64,000 nucleotides of DNA, taken from Nymphaea colorata. Its lineage: Eukaryota > Streptophyta > Magnoliopsida > Nymphaeales > Nymphaeaceae. Below the pieces are notes generated by a model. The model worked only from the letters and a program-made list of their open reading frames with translations. It was not told the DNA's origin and made no database searches. A program made the position numbers and the translations under genes. The DNA is taken from positions 9,568,106 through 9,632,105 of the forward strand of contig NC_045141.1 in the NCBI RefSeq assembly GCF_008831285.2, read 5' to 3'. This document shows, one piece after another, positions 12,779 to 24,751 of this stretch (within the stretch, counting starts at the first letter, position 1; the number at the start of each line of letters is the position of its first letter).

Positions 12779-13026
12779 TGCAGAAGTTTACATAGTTTGG
12801 CCTTGAAAGCCAACATCGACAGGATGAGCTTTTTTTTATTATTATTAACTTGTCAATTTGATATAAAGGAAACCAATCTTTGTATGGTAGAGGTTTGAAA
12901 CTATAGTAGGCAGCTTCTCTAACGCAATAGCAGTTAAGGAATGTTCAAAAATGATTTTTAGATTTCCTTCCAATGGTTATAATGGATAAGGAAAGTGCTC
13001 ATCCAAAGAATAGTACAATTATAACA
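12779..13026 (-). mobile_element. Copia 3' LTR (element I, minus strand)
   Basis: Read on the minus strand, a purine tract (cacttgagggggag) at 13027-13040 is followed by TGTTATAATTGTAC. The sequence then runs down to ...CTTCTGCA at 12779, giving 248 bases with TG...CA ends. The block is homologous to 22947-23170 (shared gtttggccttgaaagcc, caaggaa/aaggaatgttcaaaaat, ggttataatg, ggtacaatt). The RNase H end of element I lies directly to the right, which fixes its orientation. Confidence 0.75.
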
Positions 13027-16000
13027 CTCCCCCTCAAGTGGGCGTAGATGTTAGAACATTGCTACCTGCTTATGGCTTGTTGAAGTTTATTTTTGGTCAC
13101 TCCTTTAGTCAAAGCATTTGCCACTTGTTCAGTCCCTTTGATATAAGGTGTTCTGATTTTTCAAGTTTCCACATAGTGATGGTCGATCTTGATATGTTTT
13201 GTTCTTTTATGGGAAACTTGATTTGTGGATATTTCAGTGGCTGCCTTGTTATGACAAAACAAGTCTATCTGTTTTGAAATTTGAAAACCCAGTTCTTCAA
13301 CTAAGCTCTTGACCCAAATAAGCTCACTAGCCTCGGATGCCATTGCATGGTATTCCACCTCAGCTCTAGATAGAGCCACAACTCTTTGTTTTCAAGTTTT
13401 CATGCAACAATGTTACCTCTAACAAATATGCAGTACCCAGTTGTAAATCTTATATCATTAACATCGCCAGCCCAGTCTGCATCCATGAAACCAACAATAT
13501 CTAGATCTATGTTCTTTTTCTAAGTCCTTATCCTAGAGTTCCTTTATGTATTGAAGAATACGATCAACTGCATTCGTCTGTTGCACCTTGGACTCTGCAT
13601 ATAGTTTCCAACAATAGTTAGTGGCATAAAATATGTCAAGATATATAACTATGAGATATATAAGTTTTCCCACAAGATGTTGAATCTCTCTTTGTCAACT
13701 TATGGCTCTCCTTCACAAGCTCATAGCTTAAAATTCAGTTCCATTGGTGTGTCCATGTGTCGAGCATTCATCTTCCCTATCTCATTTAAAGTGTATAGAG
13801 CATACTTCCTTTGACAAAAAAATAAGCCTTTTTTAGATTGAGTTATTTCAATACCAAGGAAGTATTTAACTTTTTGTAGGTCCCTGATGTCAATGGTGCT
13901 TTTTAAAAATTCTTGAGCTCTTGGATGGTCTCTGGATTATTTCCTGTCACCACAATGCTGTCAGCATATATTAGTATGGCAGTGTAAGTATCCTTTGTTC
14001 TTCTTTTCTTGACCATGCTGTTGGTCATTATTTTAGGCCATATATAGCCTTATTGAGATGCAAACAAGGCCTTTTCCATTTCAGTGATCCGTGGGGAGGG
14101 ACATATCTCACCCAATTCTCCTTGAAGAAAGGCATTTTTGACATCCAAGTAATGAAGATTCTAATTTTGGTTGAAAGCAATGTGTTCTTCTTAGCTACAA
14201 GGGTGAAAGTTCCATCCCATTGTGATTATTTCCAGTCAAGCCTCTTTGAAAAAGTAAATCCCCTTGCGACAAGTCTCCCCTTGTATCTTTCAAGAGATCA
14301 ATCGCTTTTCTATTTCACCTTATAGAGCCACTTACATCCCACAATGTTGTCACGTTTAGGAGAAGGGACCATGTCCCAAGTATTATTTTCTATCAATGTT
14401 TCTAGTTCCTCCTTCATTGCATATCTCCATTTGGACCTTTTTTAGCTTCATGGTAGGTTTTGGATTCATGAACTTTGTGCAAAAAACCAATGAACTTGGT
14501 GTGTTGATTAAAATTATATCATATCTCACATAATTACTTACAGGCACCAACTAAATATGTTTCAACCTGCCAGACGCATTGATGCATGTTCAACTCTTTC
14601 AAAACTTCTAAGAGGAGCCGAGCTAGGCATATCATAGTGACTCAACTGATCACCTTTTGGTAGAAATCTCTTGAAGACTAGACACCAGATCATTGGACTC
14701 GTGATTTAGGCTACATGCCTATTCATTAGTAATGGTTATGAATAAATCACCTTAGCCATAACTTATCACAATACTCCCTCTAACTTCTATCAAGATGCCG
14801 CATGTTGAAAAAAGATTGGTTTTTGTTCAAATGAACATCATGCAAAATAAAAGTTTCCTTTGAGTCAGGAAGTTGGCATATGTACCCCTTGTTGTAGAGT
14901 TATATCCAACAAAAATGCATTTACTGAGAATGGACTTGACTTAACTCTTTTTGACTAGTGGAGCTACACATAAACAACACACCCAAAAGCTCAAAGATAC
15001 TTAAATTTTGACTCTTGTAAGTTCATCTTTTTCTGAGAGTTCTATTAACAATATAGCATGTTGTAATGATCATAAACTGTCAATAGGACTTGGGAAAATT
15101 CATTTGAAAGAGAAGACTCTTAACAAGTTTGAGTAAGTGTTTGTTCATTCTCTCTGATACACCACTTTCGTAGCAGTGTATCAATTCAGGATGTTTGGTG
15201 TTGGATTCTTTGCTCTTCAAGGGAATTTTTAAAATTGGAGTTCTTGTATTCCGTACCATTGTGGGACCTAATAACCTTAATTTTTTAGTTATATTTCCAC
15301 ATCAATCATTTTAAGAAAAGATTTAACGTGAGAAAACACTTCAACTTTATTTTTCATAAAATATACCCAAATAGTTCTAGAATAGTCATCCATAAACATG
15401 ACATAATAATGAAATCCAACCATAGAGCCCACAAGTATTGGGCCCCATATGTCAGTATGAATAACTAACACGCTCAAAAAGAGAAAACCTAGGCCTAGAC
15501 ATCTTAGCAAATTTGCAACCATCATATTCATCATCCTTAAAGCAGTGCTTGGGAAATAAATAATGCAATGCCTTAGAAAATGGGTAGCCCAGATGTGCGT
15601 GCCACGTGTCTCTGACAAGACTAGAAGATGCTGTCACGACATGTTCAATAAGAGATGCAATAAAAACCACTGACAAGGTGTCCCCCACCAATTGTCTCCC
15701 GAGTCGTCTGATCTTGACAAATAACATTACCATAAGAAAAAATCTCATTGCAATTTAATTCCTTGATTTTAGAAACACACAGGAGATTGAAACTAATACT
15801 TGGCATGACTAAAATCTCACTTGAACACCTTTTGCCAAAAAAATCTATGTTGTCTTCACCCTTAACGGTTATGAGATTGCCATTAACAGCAGCAACCAAA
15901 GCCAGATTTTCATTGTGATAGTCTTGAATAGGGCCAGAAGCTTCTTTGAATTGTTTACTTTTCTATTTACAGACCAGCATCTTGGGGCTAACGTGGGATC

Positions 16001-17058
16001 CACACAAAGATCTACTAGTTTAGGTAAATATCTAATATGTTCCTTGACCAGAGAGATTATTTTTTGTGGGGAAACTGTGTTTTTGGGATCTGCCTGGTTG
16101 GAACCCCTAAAGTGACCTAACTATTTGAACTTGAGTAGGTTGAAAAATGACACACAACCTTGGCTAGAGCGATGAATAATCTAGTTTGCCATGTGGTCAG
16201 TGGGGCCAAAGCTCACCCTCCACTGTGCATCAGAATTGGAGGAAGAGAAAAGGAAAGCTGAGTTACCTTTAGGATATTCAGCAGTATTGTCAGTAGCCAA
16301 CAGATTTTTTTCATTTGTAGTTCCTTGATGACCAGACCATCCGAATTAATTGCCTGATTTGCATGCTTGGTTCCTTTTTCAATTTTGTCTGATTCTTGGC
16401 TTGGTCATTTAGTGCCATAATTCTGATTTCTTTCATATCTACTGACAAGAAACAGACACGTTTCTCTGGAGTGGCTATTCCTTTTACAATGAGAGCACTT
16501 AAGTTTCATGTTGTCCTCTGCTTTGGTTTTCTGACTTTTTCCAATATTGGTGGCAACATTAAAATGGATGCAATGAATGCCATTTTTTCATCATGATTTG
16601 TCTCCAAGCCATTTTTTCATCATGATTTGTCTCCAAGCTGCTTTCACTAAGTTCTCATGGCTTCTCTACAAGATTCCTCCCTCATGAGTGAAAGGCATAC
16701 AGAACTAAGAAAAGGTAATTCATGAGACATTAGAACCTGACTGTGCCTTGCTTAAAGTCATTACCCAGTCGCACCAAATCCTAAAAAATATGAGCCTGCT
16801 CTATGTTTTTCCATCATAGCTAGGTCAGTAATTAGAGGAGGATATGTGTCCAACTCATCCAAGTTCCTTTGAATTTGCTTAAATGCTCATTGATAGGCAT
16901 TGAACCCTTCTTTTGAGATGATTGATACACTCTGGCAATATTATATTGCGCACTTTAGAGGTTTTTGGCAGCCTACCAAACCTCTTCAGTGGTTTAAAGG
17001 AACATAAATCTCAGAAATTTTGGATTCCACATAATTAATAGGCCATAAAGCCACAATA
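13027..17058 (-). pseudogene. Copia element I gag-pol, decayed
   Basis: On the minus strand, from high to low coordinates, I see the following. Gag includes an intact zinc knuckle CSHCKRNSHSRETC at 16457-16500 (C-x2-C-x4-H-x4-C). Next is a pre-integrase segment at 15645-15899 (FNLLCVSKIKELNC, QTTRETIGGGHLVSGFY). Integrase follows at about 15000-15650 (HTDIWGPI, YYVMFMDDYSRTIWVYFMKN). RT remnants lie near 13560-14400, with RNase H at 13161-13560 (SRAEVEYHAMASEASELIW, CHNKAATEISTNQV, RTKHIKIDHHYVE). Frameshifts and stops interrupt every domain. The 5' LTR and primer-binding site are missing; the gag sequence stops near 17050, where a CACTACAACAAA motif begins. Confidence 0.85.
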
Positions 17059-17971
17059 CACTACAACAAATGTGTTCTCTAGCAATGGTTGGCAAACTGC
17101 CTACTGCTCAATGGAAACAGATCTGCTATTGCATTTGTTGAACCCATTCCCATGTAATTATGGTAAACACGACGGATCACTTGATGAATATAAAAAAATT
17201 GAAGCCCATATTGTAGACACTCGAAATCGAAGGCACCCTACGAAGGATGAAGAGAGGGAGAGAGAGCATGGAATTGAAGCTAGGGTTTGACCTTCATGTT
17301 TTTCCTTAATCACCCTTTCCTCCTCCGTTCAGCTGGAAAAGAGGGCTTGGACGCCTTTCAGCTTGCCAACATCCCCTTTTACCCCCCGGAAATGAGGGTT
17401 TTGGGGTCTCCTCTAGTCTCTTACTACATCTCTATTGCTCTAGGTTGATGGCCGAGGGTCTCAACCCTCTCTTTTAAACAAAAAAAAAAAATCTTCAATG
17501 CCCCTTTCTCCAATGGCAAGTCTATCCCACTGCATTTCTCTCTCTTCTGTGATATCGTTGTTTTGATTTTTGGGTGAATGTCTATCAGTTCGGCCTTTTC
17601 TTCTTAAGAGTTCATGGATTTTTGCTAGTTGTTTCATCTGATGATGGCAATTATATATGCCAGCCGAGGTATTTTGTTGAGATCTTTTTATTTTCCTTGG
17701 TCGTCGCTAAGTTTACCTACTTTTGTGGTTTTAGGAATTTTACCAAAGATACTGGACTTTGTTATCCTGATTTCGGGTTTTTAGTCATGGCATTAATATA
17801 TATGATAAGAAGCACTAGGTATCCTTGTACATATTTTTAGTAACATGAGGATCTATGTGTAGAATCAAGTATGTTCCTATTTTTAAGATCAATATTGTTA
17901 TCATTGCTATAGGAACTAGATGGTTTTGGTAAATTTCATGTCGTTATTTTTTCCATTTTCTTCCTGTAGTG
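17059..17971. mobile_element. Possible CACTA-like element
   Basis: The left end at 17059 reads CACTACAACAAATGTG. The reverse complement of the right end at 17971 reads CACTACAGGAAGAAAATGG. CACTA (En/Spm) elements begin CACTACA. Flanking triplets (ata, cat) do not match, so insertion of this exact interval is unproven. The interior carries a GA-rich stretch and an A-run but no transposase that I recognise. Confidence 0.3.
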
Positions 17972-19077
17972 CATGTCGTCCATGATCCATCACATGAGAG
18001 CTTCTATATGAGTTATTATTGAAATGTTGGAAATCTCCTCTATTAAAGGTTCACTAAACATGTTAAAGTGATGGCTGATATTGTCAGTTGCACAAATCAA
18101 CTCTACTATTGTCATATATGTGTTCAGCTTGTTCCTTTCCTTTCTCCTAGTGACTTTAAATAGGTTGCAAATTTTTGAATAATTAATACCACAATTTTTC
18201 CAAATCAGCTTTGAAGGAAGCTTTGCTAGTTGAAGCACCAACTTGGAAAAGAATTACTCATCTTCTATTTTTATTTTGCTTTCTTTCTTTTTCTGTTTTT
18301 GTAGTTAGTTCATATTTTCCTTATGATGTTTATTTGTTGTCCTATTTGTTGGCTACCTGTTCCAATCTATGTTGTAGTCTTATGCTTGGGTTAATTTTTT
18401 CTTCATTAAAAAACATTGGATATGGTGGGTACTGTATTGTTCTTATGATGCCATGATAGTATAACTGAAATTATTTTAAATATGGGTGATCTTGGGTTAG
18501 TCATTCTTTTGCTTTATGTTAAAATTGCTTGATGAGACAGAGTTCTATCAATGTAAACAATTCTTTTAAAGCCTCAAATTCTTTCAGCTTGTTGTCACCT
18601 AGTGAACATAGCACCACAGAAAATGATAAATCAACATAGTATTGTATGGACATCTTTTCTTTCGCTGCAACTTTCTGCCCTATAACCTTTTTTGATGGTG
18701 GATTACCTTCAAGTTGAAGTTCTTTATTCAATTTGGACTCACTAGTATTATGATCTGTTCTTATTTTTTTATTTCCTTTAAAAGAGAATTGCAAAGGAAT
18801 GCAGGGTGAGGTTCCTTAGTGGATCCTTTCTCAATTTTCACTATTATCAATAATGTTAACCTAGCTGCATTTCAAGTTAAAGCTTATTAATCCTAGATTT
18901 CTTTTATTCTATTTTTTTTCTTTTAACAGTCCATCTCAAGTTCTATTCACCGCATGTATGTGCAAAAGGAATTTGAAATGGCTATGTGAGATAGGGTCAT
19001 GAAGGAGGCTAATGAGAACAAAAATTGAATGGAAGAAAAAGTATGATATGAAAACTAAGGGCCAGAATTGTCTTTCT
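17972..19077. other. Unassigned stretch with two unrecognised minus-strand frames
   Basis: Frames at 17990-18241 (84 codons with stop, minus) and 18519-18794 (91 residues, minus) have ordinary protein-like composition: the first is rich in I, N and K and the second has charged segments. I recognise neither, and neither has convincing splice sites. They could be fragments of a transposase or of a host gene, or chance. Confidence 0.25.
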
Positions 19078-19363
19078 TGATGTTGGGATGCTATCAATGA
19101 TTGTTCGAGCATATTAGTTTGAACATGTAGAAACAAAAGCAAGAGAAGAACACGATGTAATGTGGAAAACCCTTCAACAAGAGGAGAAAAAACCACAGGA
19201 GAAGAGGACTGGTGCCCACTAGCAGATAGACAATCTCTCTCTTAGAATTTCATTCACATTTAGAAAAATTAGGGTTTACACATGTTAAATAGGGCCAACA
19301 GTAACACACTTGATCGGGTCCAGATCCAGACCCGAATAGGCGACCCAAATACAACATATGTCA
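19078..19363 (-). mobile_element. Copia 3' LTR (element II, minus strand)
   Basis: On the minus strand, the purine tract AACTTGAGGGGGAGCAT is followed by TGACATATGTTGTATTTGGG. The LTR ends near ...CATCCCAACATCA at 19078, about 286 bases. It contains a CTCCTCTTGTTGAAGGGTTT segment of the kind common in plant Copia LTRs. The sequence is unrelated to the LTR at 12779-13026. Confidence 0.65.
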
Positions 19364-22300
19364 ATGCTCCCCCTCAAGTTGGGCATACATATCAAACATT
19401 CCCAACTTGGATACATTTCTCTCAAACTGAGTCAAAGGTAAGGCTTTAGTCAGAACATCAACAGTTTGGTCTTGAGACTTCATATATGGTAGAATCAACT
19501 CTCTGGCATCGATTCTCTCCTAGATGAAGTGATGGTCAACCTCAACATGTTTTGTTCGGTTATGTAACATAGGGTTGTTGGCCAGATTGATTGCGGACTT
19601 GTTATCACAGTATATCTTCATAGGTCCTTCAGTCTCTATCCCAATATCAGTCAGCAATACTTTCAGCCACAATAATTCTCACACTCCAATAGCAACAGCC
19701 CTATATTCAGCCTCTGCACTTGAGCGGGAAAAAACATCTTGTCTCTTGCTCCTCCAAACAACCAGATTTCCCCCCAAGTAGACGTAGTACCCTGAAGTAG
19801 ATCTTCCAGTATCAACACATTCTACCCAGTCCGCATCTGAATACCCTTCAATCTCAATAGGCCATTGTTTCACATATAGAAGCCCTTTGCCAGGATTCCT
19901 CTTCAAGTAACACAAGTTTCTGTCGATAGCCTTCAAGCGAGTATCTGTAGGAGCATGCATGAACTGACTCATCACATTTAGAGCAAAGGTGATATCAGGT
20001 CTAGTCAGAGTGAGGTAGATCAATCTTCCAACGAAGTTGATACCTCCCTTTAGCCTTTTCACAAAGAGGTTCTATCCTTAATACTGAGTTTGTGTCCAGC
20101 ATCCAGAGGAGTAGAAGCTGGTCTGCACCCTAGTTTTTCTGTTTCCTTCAGTAAATCCAAGGTATACTTCCTTTGATTTAGCACAAGGGTCATACCTGAT
20201 CTAGCAATTTCAATACCCAGAAAATAACTTAGTTTACCAACGTCCTTGAGATCAAATTCGGCAGCCAGTAAACCCTTTAATCTTGTTATCTCGTCTTCAT
20301 CATCACCTATAACAATCATATCATCAACATAGACTAACAAAAGAGTAACCTTACCCTCTTTCCTCTTTACAAATAGAGTATGATCTCTGTTTCCTTGATT
20401 GTAGCCATGTTGTCTCATTATAAGTCTAAGACGTTCAAACCATGCTTGGAGAGACTGCTTGAGCCCATACAAAGCCTTCTTCAATTCGCAACATTTTCTC
20501 GGTTTCTCATATCCTGCGGGCATATATATATACACTTCTTCTTCAAGATCTTCATTGAGAAAAGCATTCTTCATGTCAAGTTGGTACATCTTCCACTCCT
20601 TCAACACTGTTAGAGAAATAATAACTCTAAAAGTCTTCATCTTCGCAACAAGAGCAAAAGTCTCCGATGGTCAATCCCATATTTCTAACTAAACCCCTTC
20701 GCAACCAGGCGAGCTTTGTACCTCTCAACACTCCCATCTGGTTTGTACTTAATGGTGTAGACCCACTTGGATCCAACCAGATGAGCTGCTTCAAGGGTCT
20801 CCACCACTTCCCATGTCTGGTTTCTGCTCAAGGCTTCCATCTTTCCTTGCATTGCATGAGTCCACTTGGGATCACTCTAAGCCTTTATAACAGTCCTAGG
20901 AATCATAGCCAAAGAAAGAGATGATATCGAACATTTGTAATTCTTGCTCAGTCGAGAATAAAATACAAAGTTACCAATAGGGTGTTGAGTACATGACCTG
21001 ACACCCTTCCTCAAAGCAATGGGAAGCTCCACATTTTCAGTTTCTGTCTGAATGTCTTTGGTTTCTCTTGAGCACAACTTGGGTCATCCAGGGAAGAAAT
21101 AGCATTGGGATTAGGAGTAGAATTCTCACCATCAGTCACCTCATCTGTACAAACTTTTCACCTAGAGTACACCTGCCCAAACAAGCGATTACGTTGTTCT
21201 TCCATCCCAGTGGAACACCCTTCATTTCTCTCATGTTCAAGCACATCTGCAACCGATAGACTCTCTTCCCACTTGTACTCCAAAAAATCTGTAAATTGAA
21301 TCTCCTGACTTGGAGAATACTCTTTCCCTGACATAGACTTCTCTCCCTGAAGAGGATTCACACCAAAATAAGAGACATGTTCTAAGAATGTGACATCCTT
21401 GGTAATGTAAACACGACCAGTAGTAGGATCAAGATACTTATACCCCTTTTGAGTAGGAAGATACCCAACAAATATTCCCTTAATCGACTTTGGATCAAGT
21501 TTTTTAATATTAGGGTTGTGATCATGAATAAAACAAACACATCCAAAGACACAAGGAGGGAGATGAAAGGACTGACGATTCCCTGAAAGCATAAAGTGGC
21601 CCATTTAGCACACGACTAGGCATATGGTTAATCAAATATGCGCTAGTGAAAATAGCATGTCCTCAACAATGTTTTGAGAGATTCCTTTGAAACAAGAGGG
21701 CCCTAGTGACATTAAACTATTGACGATTTTTCCTCTCAGCGGCCCCATTTTGAGGAGGGGTATAGCTACAAGATGTCTCCACAAGAAGAATGAAGGTCTC
21801 TATGACATGAGGCACTTCACTACGATCTTTCAGTATCTAAACAAAGGTACTCCTTGATTAATCATCTATAGAAATAATAAAATACTGAAAACCACAACGG
21901 GTATGAATTCCCGAAAGCCCCCACACATCAGAATGGATCAAGGAAAAAACTTCATTAGCACGACCATTGAAAACAGGGTATGAAGCCCTAACATGTTTAA
22001 CAAACTGACATACATCACAAGATATCATAGATATGTCCAAACTAGAACATAAATCAGGAAATAACTATTTCAAATCCCAAAAGGAAGATGTCCAAGGCAT
22101 TCATGCCAATACAAAAATGATTGAAGACAATCTTCTCTCTTCTCCTCTATCCTACTAACAGCTGTCATAAGAGTTGTGGCCACATGAATGGGAAGTCGAT
22201 ATAAACCTTCAGACACCAAACCAATCCCAATCTTCTTCCCTATCACCAAGTCTTGTAAAACACAACAATTAGCAGAGAATATGAGTTCACAATTCAGATC

Positions 22301-22930
22301 CTTTGTAATCTTGTTGACATGCAAAAGATTCAATGAAGATGAGGAACATGTAAGGCATCATGTACCAAAAATTTATTTAACAAAGAAAGACTCCATTTTC
22401 TTGCCACAGAGGTAAAGGAACCATCGGCAAGAGAAACACGTTCCTTTCTAGATGAGAGCTTATACTCATGAAAGAGCTTAGGATTGTCAATCATGTGATG
22501 GGTGGCACCACTCTCAACAATTCATTCTCCCATACAAGAATTACCTTTTTCGCTAGAAATGGCCAGAGCATGGTTAACTTTCACATCATCTGACACTTCG
22601 GCCAGACCAATATCAATCCGACTTAGATAAGCACGGAGATCGCGAATCTGTTCAGCAAAAATAGAGGTTTTTCCTCCACTAGAGTTGGTGGCATCTGAAA
22701 TAGACTTCTTCCACTAGAAGGTTTCCCTTGACTATTATTCTTTTTTGGATGGAGGTCCCAACAAAAATCCATGGTATGGCCAGTCTTCTTGCAGTGAGTG
22801 CACTTGCTAGGAGGTCGGGCAACTCCTATAGGGCCACAAATAACAAGGGCAGACCTCTCATTATGCAAGATGTGATCCCCTTTTTCCTAGTGATAACAAG
22901 ACACTTTTGCTCTTCAGCCTCTAAGTAAAC
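19364..22930 (-). pseudogene. Copia element II gag-pol, partly intact
   Basis: This is the best-preserved retroelement in the window. On the minus strand, high to low, it has a gag zinc knuckle CTHCKKTGHTMDFC (22761-22802) and a pre-integrase segment (22070-22333, MNLLHVNKITKDLNC). Integrase pieces follow (21158-22040, HSDVWGLSGI, CVCFIHDHNPNIKKLDPKS, KGIFVGYLPTQKGYK). RT at 20059-20640 carries MYQLDMKNAFLNEDLEEEVY, KALYGLKQSLQAWF and YVDD near residues 104-107. RNase H at 19440-20062 has YSDADWVECVDTGRSTSGYY and SSAEAEYRAVA, continuing in frame pieces to CDNKSAINLANNP. Frameshifts separate the blocks, so it cannot make one polyprotein. Gag is cut at about 22930-22946 by LTR-type sequence, and no 5' LTR remains. 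Confidence 0.9.
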
Positions 22931-22946
22931 ATAGATATGGAAAAGG

Positions 22947-23170
22947 TGCAGTTTTACGTGGTTTGGCCTTGAAAGCCTAAATCCATAGGAGGAACTGTTT
23001 TTTCTTTTTTATTATTCACCTTGTCAGATTGATATGATAGAGGTTTTAAATTACACCAGGCAACCTCTCCATCTTACTAGCAATCAAGGAACGTTCAAAA
23101 ATAATTTCACAACCAAAAGGTTATAATGAATAAGTTAACAGCTCCTCCACAGAATGGTACAATTCTAACA
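22947..23170 (-). mobile_element. LTR of the element I family
   Basis: It is homologous to the LTR at 12779-13026: both start TGTTA(T/G)AATTGTAC on the minus strand and end ...CTGCA. A purine-rich tract (gttggaggagaattaag, minus strand) lies just above it. It therefore looks like the 3' LTR end of another truncated element, not the 5' LTR of element II. It sits exactly where element II gag breaks off, which suggests nested insertion followed by deletion. Confidence 0.6.
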
Positions 23171-24521
23171 CTTAATTCTCCTCCAACTTGCCGATTTTTA
23201 ACATCAGGCAACTTGCAGCAAAAGGTTATTAAAGTGAGAATATTTCTTCCTTCCCCCTTCCCTTTGCCACGGAAAAATCCGGATGAGGACTGCGAATCAG
23301 CAAGTTGGTACTGTCGTTCCTTCAGTTTAGAACACTCATGTATACATGGCCCAGTCAGACAAGCGAAGCCCTTTCCAGCGGCTCGTTTCATTTGGACCGA
23401 CGGTACAGGAAGCTTATTTCCGCACAGTCCAATTGAAAGGGGCCCGGTCTTTGGAACTAAAGCCGCTTTTTCAACTACGTGACACTGCTTTCAGTCGGTG
23501 CTCCTTGCGCAAGTTGCTTAAAAGTATGCAGTGCAGCAGACCATAAGATGGGAATTCTGCCCTTTGAAAAGTCTATCTCGTAACGAGAAAACAATATCTT
23601 GTAAGAATTTTTTCTTCTTCCAACAACATGCAAAACTTTTCAAGATTCAGTCTCGTGTGTGGCTCATGTTTGATAGTAAGATATACCAAAAATTTGTTCT
23701 TCTGACGAAGTGAATGTATCCCCCAGGAGGAATGGAATGTGGGTCAAATCATGACCAGGACCACAGACGTTCTGGTTGGTGGGGTACAAGCCTTGACAAA
23801 AGGCGCATGGTAACTGGTGCAGGATGCATGCGACATCATGGAAGCTCATCTCTTAGAAAAAGATGGGCTCAGAAATGATGAACTGTTTGGTGTAAGTTTA
23901 TCAATGGCTTACTGATGTGGAATACTTTTTTCATATCTTCCGGATTGCTGACAGAAGAGTACTTTTCTTTGCGGGCCATCACGGCGAAAAGCTTGAAAGC
24001 AATATTGTCTTTGGAGCAAGACTTATTCCCCCGTAATTAGATCACGCATGCTACTTCCACTGACTTCAATGTAACTATGGTCTTCACGCTTTCATTATGA
24101 ATGAGAGAAAGAGATATGGGCTTTGTACGGACCTTCAGATCGTCAAAATGTTCAGACGAGATATAGCTGGAAATTCAACTACCAAAAAAGAGACAGAAGC
24201 TCTAGATAAAGACATCTAGACATTTGGGCTGTGTGTGTGTGAAAGGCCAGAGCATTCACAAAAAAATGTCATGTATATACATGATTTGAACACAATGCAT
24301 GGAAATTAGACCATCCCTCAAAATCGACTGTTTTAAAATTTGCAGTTTATAGAAGTGTTGAACACTCGAGGCAGGTTAAGAGAATTTTGGGCTCACATCG
24401 TGTACATTAATCCTCGAATCTCAGATCTGATCAGTCAAAAAGCCCTCTAAGGTTTGATATTCTACATGAAAAGGAGTTCATGATCCGTGTACTTTGTGAT
24501 TGCATCAGGTATGATCGTCAG
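23171..24521. other. No recognised gene
   Basis: Frames of 118 (+, 23126-23482) and 94 (-, 23107-23391) residues overlap on opposite strands over a moderately GC-rich segment. Neither shows a domain. The segment next to the LTR may be the internal 3' end of the truncated element. The remainder is anonymous. Confidence 0.3.
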
Positions 24522-24702
24522 CAGTGGCAGAGCAAATGGGGCTGATCATAGGGGCCGCTGCCCTCCGACCCCTGAAGTTTCAGAAACTAATTTTAATTTC
24601 AGTTCAGCCACTGCAAAAATTTTGAACAATAAAATTGGCAACCGTCAAAAATTTTAGAAATTTTGTTTACGTACATATTTTTCAAGTTTGGCCCCCTCCC
24701 GG

Positions 24703-24745
<43 letters not shown>

Positions 24746-24751
24746 CCCCTG
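24522..24751. mobile_element. Possible hAT-like MITE with CAGTGGC ends
   Basis: The left end reads CAGTGGCAGAGC. The reverse complement of the right end reads CAGGGGTGGAG. The interior (ggggccgctgcccc.., AT-rich middle, tttggccccctcccggcc) resembles the other CAGTGGCGGAGCC elements here. A (CT)n run (24705-24743) has expanded just inside the right end. I could not find a matching 8-base target duplication, so this is a weak call. Confidence 0.35.

Noticed and set aside
12779-23170. One 10-kb element I with both LTRs and element II nested inside
   Set aside because: The upper LTR has a purine tract above it and no primer-binding site below it, so it does not behave as the 5' LTR of element I.
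23107-23482. Overlapping 94- and 118-residue frames as genes
   Set aside because: They lie on opposite strands next to an LTR and show no domain; more likely retroelement or anonymous sequence.
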